Assembly (NCBI RefSeq): GCF_001729765.1
Contig: NZ_CP017181.1
Location: 3,100,001 to 3,164,000, forward strand
Direction: 5' to 3'
From: Enterobacter kobei
GTDB lineage: Bacteria; Pseudomonadota; Gammaproteobacteria; Enterobacterales; Enterobacteriaceae
DNA: 64,000 nt
Shown: one piece after another, positions 15,386 to 23,897 of the stretch
Numbering within the stretch: position 1 is the stretch's first letter
Layout of the letters: each line of letters starts with the position of its first letter
Notes under the pieces: model-generated
Seen by the model: only the letters and a program-made list of their open reading frames with translations
Told to the model about the DNA's origin: nothing
Database searches by the model: none
Position numbers and translations under genes: made by a program

Positions 15386-16381
15386 ATGGATAAACGTTAC
15401 CAGGTTTTCGTAAGTTCAACTTTTACGGATTTAGAAGAAGAACGAAAACACGTCATACAAACTCTGATGGAAATGGATTGCATTCCAGCAGGCATGGAGT
15501 TGTTCCCAGCAATCGATGAAGGCCAATGGGAGTTCATAAAAAAAGTAATTGATGACTGTGATTATTATCTGCTGATCATTGGTGGTCGTTATGGCTCTGT
15601 TGCGGAAGATGGTTTAAGTTACACCGAAAAGGAATTCGATTACGCAGTTTCAAAAGGTTTACGCGTCGTTGTTTTAGTACATGAGAATCCGGAAAATCTA
15701 CCTTTAGCCAAATCTGAAAAAGATTCTGAACTCAGAGAGAAGCTAGTTGCATTCATAGAGAAGGCCTCAACCAATCGTCTCAGGAAAACATGGGCAACAG
15801 CAAAAGACCTACCAGGGTTAGTAGCCCTTAGTATGAGCAAGACAATGAAAACGTATCCAGCAGTCGGTTGGATTAGGGCAAACCAAACTTCTAAAGAATC
15901 CGATTTAAGAGCACTTATAGAGTTACAAAAAGAAAATGAACAACTTAGGTTTGATCTTGATCAACTCAAAGCACATAGCCCTAAAACTGAAGAGTTGAAC
16001 CTCGCTGATTTTGAGAGTGTTTTCGAGTTTAAATGCCAATCTACTTATTTCCAGAATAGCCGTGAAAGGTTATCAATATGGGATGCAAGGATGTCCTGGA
16101 AAGACATTTTTGCTCTTATCTCGCCCTATCTTACACAACATCTCAATGAATCAATTGTGTCGCGAACTTTAGGCGATGCAGCCAAAGAAAAAGAAAATCA
16201 AAGCGGAAGCTCACCTAAGGTCATATCTCAAGATTTAAAAACTATCTCTATACAATTACAAGCATACGGGCTAATCAACGTTGAAAATCTGAGGACCACA
16301 ACAGGAAAATATGACTTATTTTGGACTTTGACCACAAGCGGTAAAGATTTAATGATTAAAATCCGAACAATAAAAAAATAA
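15386..16381 (+). CDS. DUF4062-domain protein, possible defence effector
   Basis: A 331-residue protein opening with the DUF4062 pattern ([20 protein letters not shown], residues 6-25; [12 protein letters not shown], about 61-72), a TIR-like fold often found at the N terminus of bacterial conflict and defence proteins. A short coiled coil ([18 protein letters not shown], about 173-190) connects to a C-terminal part that looks like a winged helix ([10 protein letters not shown] ... [11 protein letters not shown]). No nuclease or NTPase motif is visible. It has a ribosome site AAGGGATAAAA and a terminator behind it. Lower GC than the host and its position beside the integrase suggest satellite cargo against phages or rival elements; this is inference. 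Confidence 0.75.
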   Translation: MDKRYQVFVSSTFTDLEEERKHVIQTLMEMDCIPAGMELFPAIDEGQWEFIKKVIDDCDYYLLIIGGRYGSVAEDGLSYTEKEFDYAVSKGLRVVVLVHENPENLPLAKSEKDSELREKLVAFIEKASTNRLRKTWATAKDLPGLVALSMSKTMKTYPAVGWIRANQTSKESDLRALIELQKENEQLRFDLDQLKAHSPKTEELNLADFESVFEFKCQSTYFQNSRERLSIWDARMSWKDIFALISPYLTQHLNESIVSRTLGDAAKEKENQSGSSPKVISQDLKTISIQLQAYGLINVENLRTTTGKYDLFWTLTTSGKDLMIKIRTIKK

Positions 16382-16415
16382 ACTCAAGTAGCATCAGAGT
16401 AAGTAGTCTTTGTTT

Positions 16416-16443
16416 CGCCCCCTACGATGGGGGCGATTTTTAT
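16416..16443 (+). terminator. Terminator of the DUF4062 unit
   Basis: CGCCCCC-TACGAT-GGGGGCG followed by ATTTTTAT on the plus strand, 35 bp after the stop codon. Confidence 0.85.
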
Positions 16444-16507
16444 ACTCCTTCCATGGATACTGCTATTATCTGTTACGCAAATATACCAACCGAGTTAGTG
16501 AAATCAA

Positions 16508-17860
16508 TTACCAATCCAAGCCATCAACCACATAGCATACCGTGGATAGCGGGAATGTATGCAGATAGCGCCTAGTGATTCCAGAGCCGCTCTTCTCATG
16601 ACCAACCACCTGTTGCAAATGCGCCAAGTTGCCAACCCAACCAGCCAAGCAGGTTGAGATCATTGTGTGTCTGAAACTGTGCACCAGGCGGCGTTGTCCG
16701 TAATCATCAAGGTAAGGGATTCCAAGTTGATCGCGAACGTCAGCAAGCACTTTGCCGATCTTCGGCATGTTTTTACCCGACACAGGTGAGAAAATCTTCT
16801 CTTTCCATTGACGGTTTACAAACTCAAGAAAACCCCACTCGATTAGTTTGGGATGGATCGCCACCTGCCTTGTAGCGTTCTCGGTTTTACCCTGCCCTCC
16901 TTCCGCTATCAGGAGATAGTGCCGCTGGCTATCTTCATCAAATTTGATCTGTGATTTTTCCAGCTTGGCGATCTCCCCTCTTCTGGCCCCCGTATATGCC
17001 AACAGCAAGGTGATCCACTTCTGCCAACCGTCAGGCTGCTTGAGCGCCCATCCCACGAACTTTCTCATTTCTGCTGCACTATATGCGCCAAACCTTGCTT
17101 TCGATGGTGCAGCAACTACACCATCAGTCGGTGATTTCTCCAGAATATCTTTATTGTCAGTCAGGAAGGTTTTAAACAGCGATTTGTAAATCTTCAAATG
17201 CTTGTGGATAGACTCAGCGCCAACCAAATCTTCTGGCGGAACATCATCACACTCGATCAGTTGCTGAACCGTCATTGACCGATAAGGCTGCACAACACGC
17301 TTTGGCAAGTTTTCAACAACTTCCATCACCTGCTTGATGTCCTGCTTGGTTATCGTCGTTACGTCTGTTGATGCACCGAGGACAATGAACATGACTTCCA
17401 TAAAGCGCTCATTAGCCTGTGAAATTGCCTTCGTCCAGTTCTGAGCCTTCTCCTTTTTATACATATTCCAAGCGCCAGCCAGTGTTAACACATCCTTTGA
17501 CTGTGCTTCTGTTTGTTCTTCCTCATCTTCTGAAAGCGCAACAACCTCGCGGTATTCCTGAACAACTATCGGCTGAAGATTGCGCCGTTCTTCACTGAGA
17601 AATTGTTGTGCCAGCCATTGTTCATTCTGCTGCTTCAGGCTATTGCCATACTCGGAAAGACGCTTACCGAAGTGATCCGGTTGGATGGTTCCACGTTGAA
17701 CCAGAGGGATTACAGGAGAAGCAAAAGACATGAGCAACTGCGCCTGGGTGTGGCTGTCAGTCTCCAGCGACTTGCGAAAATATTTATTACCGGGCAGGCG
17801 GAAACGAACGTAATAAATCCCGTTGCGTGTGATGGTGTGACGTATGGTTCTGTGGCCCAT
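16508..17860 (-). CDS. Tyrosine-type site-specific integrase of the element
   Basis: A 450-residue tyrosine recombinase: an N-terminal arm-binding domain (about 1-40), a core-binding SAM-like domain (about 120-235) and a catalytic domain. Catalytic residues are visible: Arg in TGARRGE (293), Lys in the beta-hairpin region near 325, HSFR (394-397), His421 in VVGHE and Tyr432 in RRYLH. A GAGG ribosome site precedes ATG 17860. The gene ends 1.5 kb from the start of cargo and begins 87 bp from attR, with its start codon facing attR. After integration the host thiM promoter and a TPP-aptamer-like leader therefore read directly into it. It is presumed to act on a core within the thiM riboswitch. 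Confidence 0.95.
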   Translation of the reverse strand: MGHRTIRHTITRNGIYYVRFRLPGNKYFRKSLETDSHTQAQLLMSFASPVIPLVQRGTIQPDHFGKRLSEYGNSLKQQNEQWLAQQFLSEERRNLQPIVVQEYREVVALSEDEEEQTEAQSKDVLTLAGAWNMYKKEKAQNWTKAISQANERFMEVMFIVLGASTDVTTITKQDIKQVMEVVENLPKRVVQPYRSMTVQQLIECDDVPPEDLVGAESIHKHLKIYKSLFKTFLTDNKDILEKSPTDGVVAAPSKARFGAYSAAEMRKFVGWALKQPDGWQKWITLLLAYTGARRGEIAKLEKSQIKFDEDSQRHYLLIAEGGQGKTENATRQVAIHPKLIEWGFLEFVNRQWKEKIFSPVSGKNMPKIGKVLADVRDQLGIPYLDDYGQRRLVHSFRHTMISTCLAGWVGNLAHLQQVVGHEKSGSGITRRYLHTFPLSTVCYVVDGLDW

Positions 17861-17947
17861 TCTGAAAGCCTCATTGAGTAATGAACTATCAAAACAGGAC
17901 GTTAAAGCTAGAAATTTCTTTTTATTTTCAATGAATAACCGCCAGAC

Positions 17948-17997
17948 TACGCTGGCATTATCCAGATCAGGTAATACGGGTATTTCTCAGCCTTCAC
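17948..17997. repeat. attR core (50-bp direct repeat)
   Basis: Identical to 4362-4411. Right of it (17998-18020) is the host's own 5' riboswitch half with P1 strand GACT and a P3 loop one base shorter than in the element copy. Left of it, element DNA replaces the host GGGAAGTC by TCTGGCGG, so the P1/P2 3' strands differ from a normal aptamer, although TAGTC remains to pair with GACT. Confidence 0.93.
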
Positions 17998-18065
17998 AAA
18001 GAAGGGCACCCCGAGTCAAAATACTTTTGAAACAATGAGTTAATTAACGCTTATTGCTGTTGTTT

Positions 18066-18095
18066 AGTGTAACCGCGGCGGCGTGCCAGGCGCAA
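18066..18095 (-). promoter_or_regulatory. Probable native thiM promoter, now upstream of the integrase
   Basis: TTGCGC (18095-18090), an 18-bp spacer and TACACT (18071-18066) on the minus strand, with a start expected about 40 nt before the aptamer. It is separated from thiMD by the whole element and now points through attR at the integrase gene. The remaining 18096-18188 is host intergenic DNA without a gene. Confidence 0.5.
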
Positions 18096-18188
18096 GGGGT
18101 TTCGATTTATCGCGGTACTCATAACAGCAGCGACCGGGAAACGAATCACCTTATACACGTTCACCTGCTTATTTTACCGTTTTCTTAA

Positions 18189-19384
<1,196 letters not shown>

Positions 19385-19408
19385 CTAACCCACTCGTCTC
19401 TGGTGAGA

Positions 19409-19534
19409 ATGGCGATGATAGCTAAAAGCATGTTCAGACATATATTTTTATCAGCCACCCTATACCTGATGCTCATTGGTGTCGGAATTTGGATCGGCGT
19501 GATGTACGTGTCTTATTTTCTGTGTGATTTATAA
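19409..19534 (+). CDS. 41-residue single-span membrane protein
   Basis: MAMIAKSMFRHIFLSATLYL... with one hydrophobic segment (about 14-36) and a basic N terminus, preceded by TCTCTGGTGAGA. It starts only 24 bp after the IS5 right end, so its promoter may have been removed or replaced by IS5. It is followed closely by a lipoprotein and a periplasmic protein in the same direction. Function unknown. Confidence 0.45.
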   Translation: MAMIAKSMFRHIFLSATLYLMLIGVGIWIGVMYVSYFLCDL

Positions 19535-19543
19535 GGCTATAAA

Positions 19544-19651
19544 ATGAAGTTGTGCATGATAATCGTGGTCAACGCATTTGTGCTGGCGGGTTGCGTTACG
19601 CTAACGCAGCCGAAGCAACAGAGACGAAACCCCCTCACCCTAACTAACTAA
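19544..19651 (+). CDS. 35-residue lipoprotein
   Basis: A very short protein with a complete lipoprotein signal: MKLCMIIVVNAFVLAGC, lipobox LAGC with Cys17, leaving a mature peptide of 19 residues. ATAAGG lies 9 bp before the ATG. The gene is 9 bp after the preceding stop and 9 bp before the next start, so the three form an operon. The mature size is like that of entericidins and lysis lipoproteins, but no family match is claimed. Confidence 0.55.
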   Translation: MKLCMIIVVNAFVLAGCVTLTQPKQQRRNPLTLTN

Positions 19652-19660
19652 GGTTTAGCA

Positions 19661-20092
19661 ATGAAAACGCAAATTACATTGATTGCTCTGTTGTTCGCTG
19701 TCGCTGCGCTACCGGCTCATGCCATTAGCTCGCACTATCGTGAGCAGTTAGCGCGTTCAGGATGTACGGAAATGAACGCCAGCGATGGCACGTGCGATAT
19801 CCATAAAAGCAAAGCCCAAAACCAGGCACAGCAGTCATCGGCTGACATTCACGATCCTTTACGTGAAGCCTCATTCTCATCAGATGCGCTTAATGCCACG
19901 ATTTCAAACGGCTTTTTTAGCGCCACCATTAATGGCAAGAAGGCGACCATTAAGCGTGTGAACGCTAACTTCTATGAAATTCATGGCGGTGGATTTGTTA
20001 TCTCTTTGAGCCTTGATGAGAACGGCATAATTGGTGCTTCCTGGAATAAAACGAAGGGTCGTGACCACGGCATTTTGCAGGTTAAACAGTAA
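19661..20092 (+). CDS. Secreted protein of unknown function
   Basis: A 143-residue protein with a signal peptide (MKTQITLIALLFAVAALPAHA, cleavage after residue about 21), a Cys pair (residues 34 and 44, GCTEMNASDGTCD), a Gln/Ser-rich linker and a C-terminal beta-rich half (about 75-140). Likely periplasmic. A terminator follows. It is the last gene of a three-gene envelope cluster between IS5 and dat. I do not recognise the family. Confidence 0.7.
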   Translation: MKTQITLIALLFAVAALPAHAISSHYREQLARSGCTEMNASDGTCDIHKSKAQNQAQQSSADIHDPLREASFSSDALNATISNGFFSATINGKKATIKRVNANFYEIHGGGFVISLSLDENGIIGASWNKTKGRDHGILQVKQ

Positions 20093-20102
20093 TAACGATC
20101 GC

Positions 20103-20126
20103 AAGGAGGCCGCGCGCCTCCTTTTA
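20103..20126 (+). terminator. Terminator after the envelope cluster
   Basis: GGAGGC-CGCGC-GCCTCC followed by TTTTAC. The rest of the gap to dat (20127-20294) is AT-rich and holds no gene. Confidence 0.75.
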
Positions 20127-20294
20127 CTTCAACGAAAGGCACGATTTGTCACACTCTTTTCGCTGATTTTACAGTTCTGGAAAAACCATCATAACCCACT
20201 GTTTTTGCTAGCCATAAAGCGAGATTATTGTTCGTAAAATGGGGATATTTCTCCCCCCATGCTCTCTGTCACAAAACAGTAAACAAATTAACCA

Positions 20295-20323
20295 TTGAGC
20301 CCCGTGGCAAAAGGCTCTATATT
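20295..20323 (+). promoter_or_regulatory. Promoter of dat-ddc
   Basis: TTGAGC (20295-20300), 17-bp spacer, TATATT (20318-20323); predicted start near 20330, leaving a 78-nt leader before dat. Confidence 0.65.
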
Positions 20324-20407
20324 GGCGGCGTTTTTTTCAGGCCCCATCTGTTTTTTAACTTTTTATTCAATCGTGGCTCATAACGAAGCGGCGGTTGTAG
20401 GAGTGAT

Positions 20408-21784
20408 ATGATGACGGATAAAGTCCGTATTGACACTGTAGATGCCCACAAAAGCAACGAAACCTATCTGGCCCGTCAGGCCGAGTTTGAATCTAACGTC
20501 AGGAGTTATCCGCGCAAACTGCCTTTAGCGATCACTAAAGCAGAAGGCGTGTGGATCACCGATGCAGATAATAAAGAATACCTTGACTGTTTAGCAGGTG
20601 CAGGGACCCTTGCGCTTGGACATAACCATCCTGATGTGCTGAAAAGCATCCAAAATGTCATTACCAGCGGCTTGCCGTTACATACACTGGATCTGACGAC
20701 GCCTCTGAAAGACGCGTTTTCTGAATACCTGCTCTCTCTGCTGCCGGGTCAGGGCAAAGAGTACTGCCTGCAGTTCACCGGTCCATCCGGTGCTGACGCC
20801 GTTGAAGCGGCGCTGAAGCTGGCGAAAAAAGTGACCGGCCGTAGCGGTATCATCAGCTTCTCAGGTGGTTACCACGGGATGACCCACGGCGCACTGTCCG
20901 TGACGGGTAACCTGTCTCCGAAAGAAGCGGTTGACGGTATGATGCCAGAAGTGCAGTTCATGCCTTATCCGCACGAATACCGCTGCCCACTGGGTATCGG
21001 TGGTGAAGCGGGTGTTAAAGCGCTGACCTACTACTTCGACAACCTGATTAACGACGTTGAAAGCGGCGTGCGTAAACCTGCAGCGGTGATCCTCGAAGCC
21101 GTTCAGGGTGAAGGCGGCGTGAACCCGGCTCCGGCTGAGTGGCTGCAGCGCATCCGTAAAGTGACGCAGGAACATGGCATTCTGCTGATCCTCGACGAAG
21201 TTCAGGCAGGCTTTGCCCGTACCGGTAAATTCTTCGCCTTCGAACACGCGGGCATTGAGCCAGACATTATCGTGATGTCTAAAGCCGTTGGCGGCGGTCT
21301 GCCGCTGGCCGTGCTCGGTATCAAAAAGCAGTTCGACGCATGGGCACCGGGTCACCACACCGGCACCTTCCGCGGCAACCAGCTGGCGATGGCAACCGGT
21401 CTGACGACGCTGAAAATCCTGAAAGACCAGAACATCGCAGGCAAAGTGGCTGCACAGGGCGAATGGCTGAAAGGCCAGCTGAAAGAGATGGCGAAACGTT
21501 ATCCGGTCATCGGCCACGTTCGCGGTCTGGGCATGATGATCGGTATTGAGATCGTTAAGCCACACGAAGCGGCTGACCACATGGGTTGCTTCCCGGGCGA
21601 CGGCGAGCTGTCTGCACTGATTCAGAAGAAATGCTTCGAAGCCGGTCTGATTCTGGAACGTGGTGGTCGCAACGGTATCGTTCTGCGTCTGCTGCCTTCT
21701 CTGCTGATCAGCGATGAAGAGCTGAAAATCTTCCTGGATAAATTCGAGCAGGCACTGCTTGCTGCGGGCGTTCGCCCGGCGTAA
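20408..21784 (+). CDS. dat: Diaminobutyrate-2-oxoglutarate transaminase
   Basis: A 458-residue class III PLP aminotransferase that makes L-2,4-diaminobutyrate from aspartate semialdehyde with glutamate as amino donor. The PLP region [22 protein letters not shown] and the Schiff-base Lys in [15 protein letters not shown] are present. GTAGGAGTGAT precedes ATGATG. It is followed 18 bp later by the diaminobutyrate decarboxylase gene; together they produce 1,3-diaminopropane, as in Acinetobacter and Enterobacter. The pair is absent from E. coli K-12. Confidence 0.95.
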   Translation: MMTDKVRIDTVDAHKSNETYLARQAEFESNVRSYPRKLPLAITKAEGVWITDADNKEYLDCLAGAGTLALGHNHPDVLKSIQNVITSGLPLHTLDLTTPLKDAFSEYLLSLLPGQGKEYCLQFTGPSGADAVEAALKLAKKVTGRSGIISFSGGYHGMTHGALSVTGNLSPKEAVDGMMPEVQFMPYPHEYRCPLGIGGEAGVKALTYYFDNLINDVESGVRKPAAVILEAVQGEGGVNPAPAEWLQRIRKVTQEHGILLILDEVQAGFARTGKFFAFEHAGIEPDIIVMSKAVGGGLPLAVLGIKKQFDAWAPGHHTGTFRGNQLAMATGLTTLKILKDQNIAGKVAAQGEWLKGQLKEMAKRYPVIGHVRGLGMMIGIEIVKPHEAADHMGCFPGDGELSALIQKKCFEAGLILERGGRNGIVLRLLPSLLISDEELKIFLDKFEQALLAAGVRPA

Positions 21785-21802
21785 CCGGAGTAGTTGATTA
21801 CG

Positions 21803-23269
21803 ATGTCAGATTCAAACCCAATTTTGTTCTCCTCTGCGCAGAGCATTGACGCTTATCAGCAGGCGATTGAACAAAGCACTCAGGCTGTGATGCAGTGGCT
21901 GAAACAGCCTGAGATGTACCAGGGCAAAACGGTCGCGGAACTGCGCGACCGTATTAAGCTGGATTTCAACCCAAAAGGGCTGGGCAACGAAGCGGCGATT
22001 GAACGCGCCGTGGAGTTCTTCCTGAAAGACAGCTTGTCCGTTCATCACCCACAGTGCGTGGCGCACCTGCACTGCCCAAGTCTGGTCGTAAGCCAGGCGG
22101 CAGAAGTGCTGATTAACGCCACTAACCAGAGTATGGACTCCTGGGATCAAAGCCCGTCCGCAACCATCATTGAGATCAAACTGATCGAATGGCTGCGTAC
22201 CCGCGTGGGTTATCAGGCTGGCGACGCAGGTGTTTTCACCAGCGGCGGCACTCAGAGCAACCTGATGGGTCTGATGCTGGCCCGTGATGCGTTCTTCGCG
22301 CGTCAGGGTCACTCCGTTCAGCAGGACGGTCTGGTGGGCGATCTGCGTAAGATCCGCGTACTGTGCTCCGAAAACGCGCACTTCTCCGTGCAGAAAAACA
22401 TGGCGCTGATGGGTCTGGGCTACCAGTCCGTGGTGCAGGTGAAAACGGATGAATTCTCCCGTATGGTTCTGTCCGATCTGGCGGCGAAAATTGCACAGTG
22501 CAACGCGAACGGCGAGCAGATTCTGGCGATCGTCGCGACAGCCGGTACCACCGATGCCGGTGCTATCGACCCGCTGCGTGCGATTGCTGAACTGGCGGCG
22601 AAGCAGAACATCTGGGTACACGTTGATGCGGCCTGGGGCGGCGCGCTGCTGATGTCTGAGCAGTATCGTCATTACCTGGACGGTATTGAGCTGGTGGATT
22701 CCGTCACGCTGGACTTCCACAAGCAGTTCTTCCAGACCATCAGCTGCGGCGCGTTCCTGCTGAAAGAAGCACGTCACTATGAACTGATGCGCTATCAGGC
22801 TGCCTACCTGAACTCTGAGTTCGACGAAGAGGCGGGCGTGCCAAACCTGGTGTCCAAATCTCTGCAGACGACCCGTCGTTTCGACGCGCTGAAGCTGTGG
22901 ATGAGCCTGGAAGCACTGGGTCAGGAGCAATACGCCGCGATCATCGATCACGGCGTGACGCTGGCGCAGCAGGTTGCCGCCTACGTGAAAGAGCAGCCTG
23001 CTCTGGAACTGGTTATGCAGCCACAGCTGGCAAGCGTGCTGTTCCGCTTCCGTGGCCAGGTGCAGATGGACGATGCGGGTATCGCCCTGCTGAACCAGAA
23101 AATTGGTGATGCGCTGCTGGAGTCTGGTCGCGCGAACGTCGGTGTGACCGAGCATAACGGCGTTACCTGCCTGAAGCTGACGCTGCTGAACCCAACCGTG
23201 ACGCTGGAGGATATCAAAACCCTGCTGTCTTTGGTTGAGCGCACCGCGCAGGAAGTTCTGGCTAAGTAA
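21803..23269 (+). CDS. ddc: L-2,4-diaminobutyrate decarboxylase
   Basis: A 488-residue group II PLP decarboxylase that converts diaminobutyrate to 1,3-diaminopropane. The His stacking PLP and Asp lie in WVHVDAAWGGALL; the PLP Lys is in VTLDFHKQFFQ. I take ATG 21803 (MSDSNPILFSS) over an in-frame TTG at 21794; GGAG at 21787-21790 could serve either. A strong terminator follows, closing the dat-ddc operon. The product is a precursor of norspermidine-type polyamines. Confidence 0.95.
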   Translation: MSDSNPILFSSAQSIDAYQQAIEQSTQAVMQWLKQPEMYQGKTVAELRDRIKLDFNPKGLGNEAAIERAVEFFLKDSLSVHHPQCVAHLHCPSLVVSQAAEVLINATNQSMDSWDQSPSATIIEIKLIEWLRTRVGYQAGDAGVFTSGGTQSNLMGLMLARDAFFARQGHSVQQDGLVGDLRKIRVLCSENAHFSVQKNMALMGLGYQSVVQVKTDEFSRMVLSDLAAKIAQCNANGEQILAIVATAGTTDAGAIDPLRAIAELAAKQNIWVHVDAAWGGALLMSEQYRHYLDGIELVDSVTLDFHKQFFQTISCGAFLLKEARHYELMRYQAAYLNSEFDEEAGVPNLVSKSLQTTRRFDALKLWMSLEALGQEQYAAIIDHGVTLAQQVAAYVKEQPALELVMQPQLASVLFRFRGQVQMDDAGIALLNQKIGDALLESGRANVGVTEHNGVTCLKLTLLNPTVTLEDIKTLLSLVERTAQEVLAK

Positions 23270-23274
23270 TCCAA

Positions 23275-23307
23275 AACCCCTCTCCCGCCGGGAGAGGGGT
23301 TATTTTT
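23275..23307 (+). terminator. Terminator of dat-ddc
   Basis: Perfect 12-bp stem AACCCCTCTCCC / GGGAGAGGGGTT with a 3-nt loop and ATTTTTA behind it. Confidence 0.92.
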
Positions 23308-23821
23308 ACAGACCTGCCCACCACATCCTGACTTTTAATCCCCAGTAGCTCGTCCAGCCCGTTGTGGTACTGACCACATTCCCCTTCGATACAATCACCA
23401 GCGTCGGCGTTACGCTCACCTGCCACTGTTGTGACACCGCACCGTTTGGATCGTTAATCACCGGCATACTCAGGCTTTTCTTCTCGACCCAGCGAGCCAG
23501 CTTCGCATCATCACCAGAACGCATGGCAATACTGATGACGTTACCGCCCTCTTCTGCCAGCTTATCCACCGCCGGTGTCGTATAACGGCAGATGCTACAC
23601 CAGGTGGCCCAGACGTAGATCAGCAGTGGCCGCTCCTGGCTGAGCGCTTCGATATCGTGGCGCTTTCCGTCAATGCTTTGCATTGGTGTGGCGCTAAAAC
23701 TGGCGGGGAGTGTGGGCTTGCGGTATTGATCCACGCCCCACATCACGGCCAGCGCGAGAAGGAAGAAAATGATCCCTTCCCGCGCCCAACGGCGCAGTCG
23801 ACTCAATTTACGGTTATCCAT
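23306..23821 (-). CDS. Membrane-anchored thioredoxin-like protein, ScsD type
   Basis: A 171-residue protein with one N-terminal membrane span (about 16-32) and a periplasmic TlpA/thioredoxin domain with the redox motif WATWCSICR (about 72-80) and a cis-proline segment VSVTPTLVIV. This build matches ScsD of the Salmonella copper-tolerance scs locus and related disulfide oxidoreductases. The scsABC partners are not in the window, so it is a solitary gene here. Probable role: thiol redox control in the periplasm. Confidence 0.8.
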   Translation of the reverse strand: MDNRKLSRLRRWAREGIIFFLLALAVMWGVDQYRKPTLPASFSATPMQSIDGKRHDIEALSQERPLLIYVWATWCSICRYTTPAVDKLAEEGGNVISIAMRSGDDAKLARWVEKKSLSMPVINDPNGAVSQQWQVSVTPTLVIVSKGNVVSTTTGWTSYWGLKVRMWWAGL

Positions 23822-23897
23822 TATGACCTCTCGTTGTAACGGAGGTCATCTTAACGGGCTGTTCGGCGCGGTGCTGTAAAGAAGTGTCGCGCCACGC

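Larger units (their letters stand above)
4362..17997. mobile_element. 13.6 kb integrated element, probable phage satellite, in the thiM riboswitch
   Basis: Bounded by a perfect 50-bp direct repeat (4362-4411 and 17948-17997) with a tyrosine integrase immediately inside the right repeat. The cargo is an EAL phosphodiesterase, a small HTH protein, capsid and decoration proteins, a 460-nt ncRNA gene, a tape measure protein, a minus-strand replication-like operon, iteron-like repeats, a DUF4062 protein and its small neighbour. No terminase, portal, protease, tail tube, baseplate or lysis gene is recognisable, so it cannot be an autonomous tailed phage. The base composition is visibly more AT-rich than the flanking chromosome. 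I infer a phage satellite; the helper is unknown. Confidence 0.88.

Noticed and set aside
17603..17881. Plus-strand frame opposite the integrase start
   Set aside because: Shadow frame on the reverse strand of the integrase with no independent support.
4362..17997. Complete prophage
   Set aside because: No terminase, portal, tail tube, baseplate or lysis genes, and size is only 13.6 kb; a satellite fits better.
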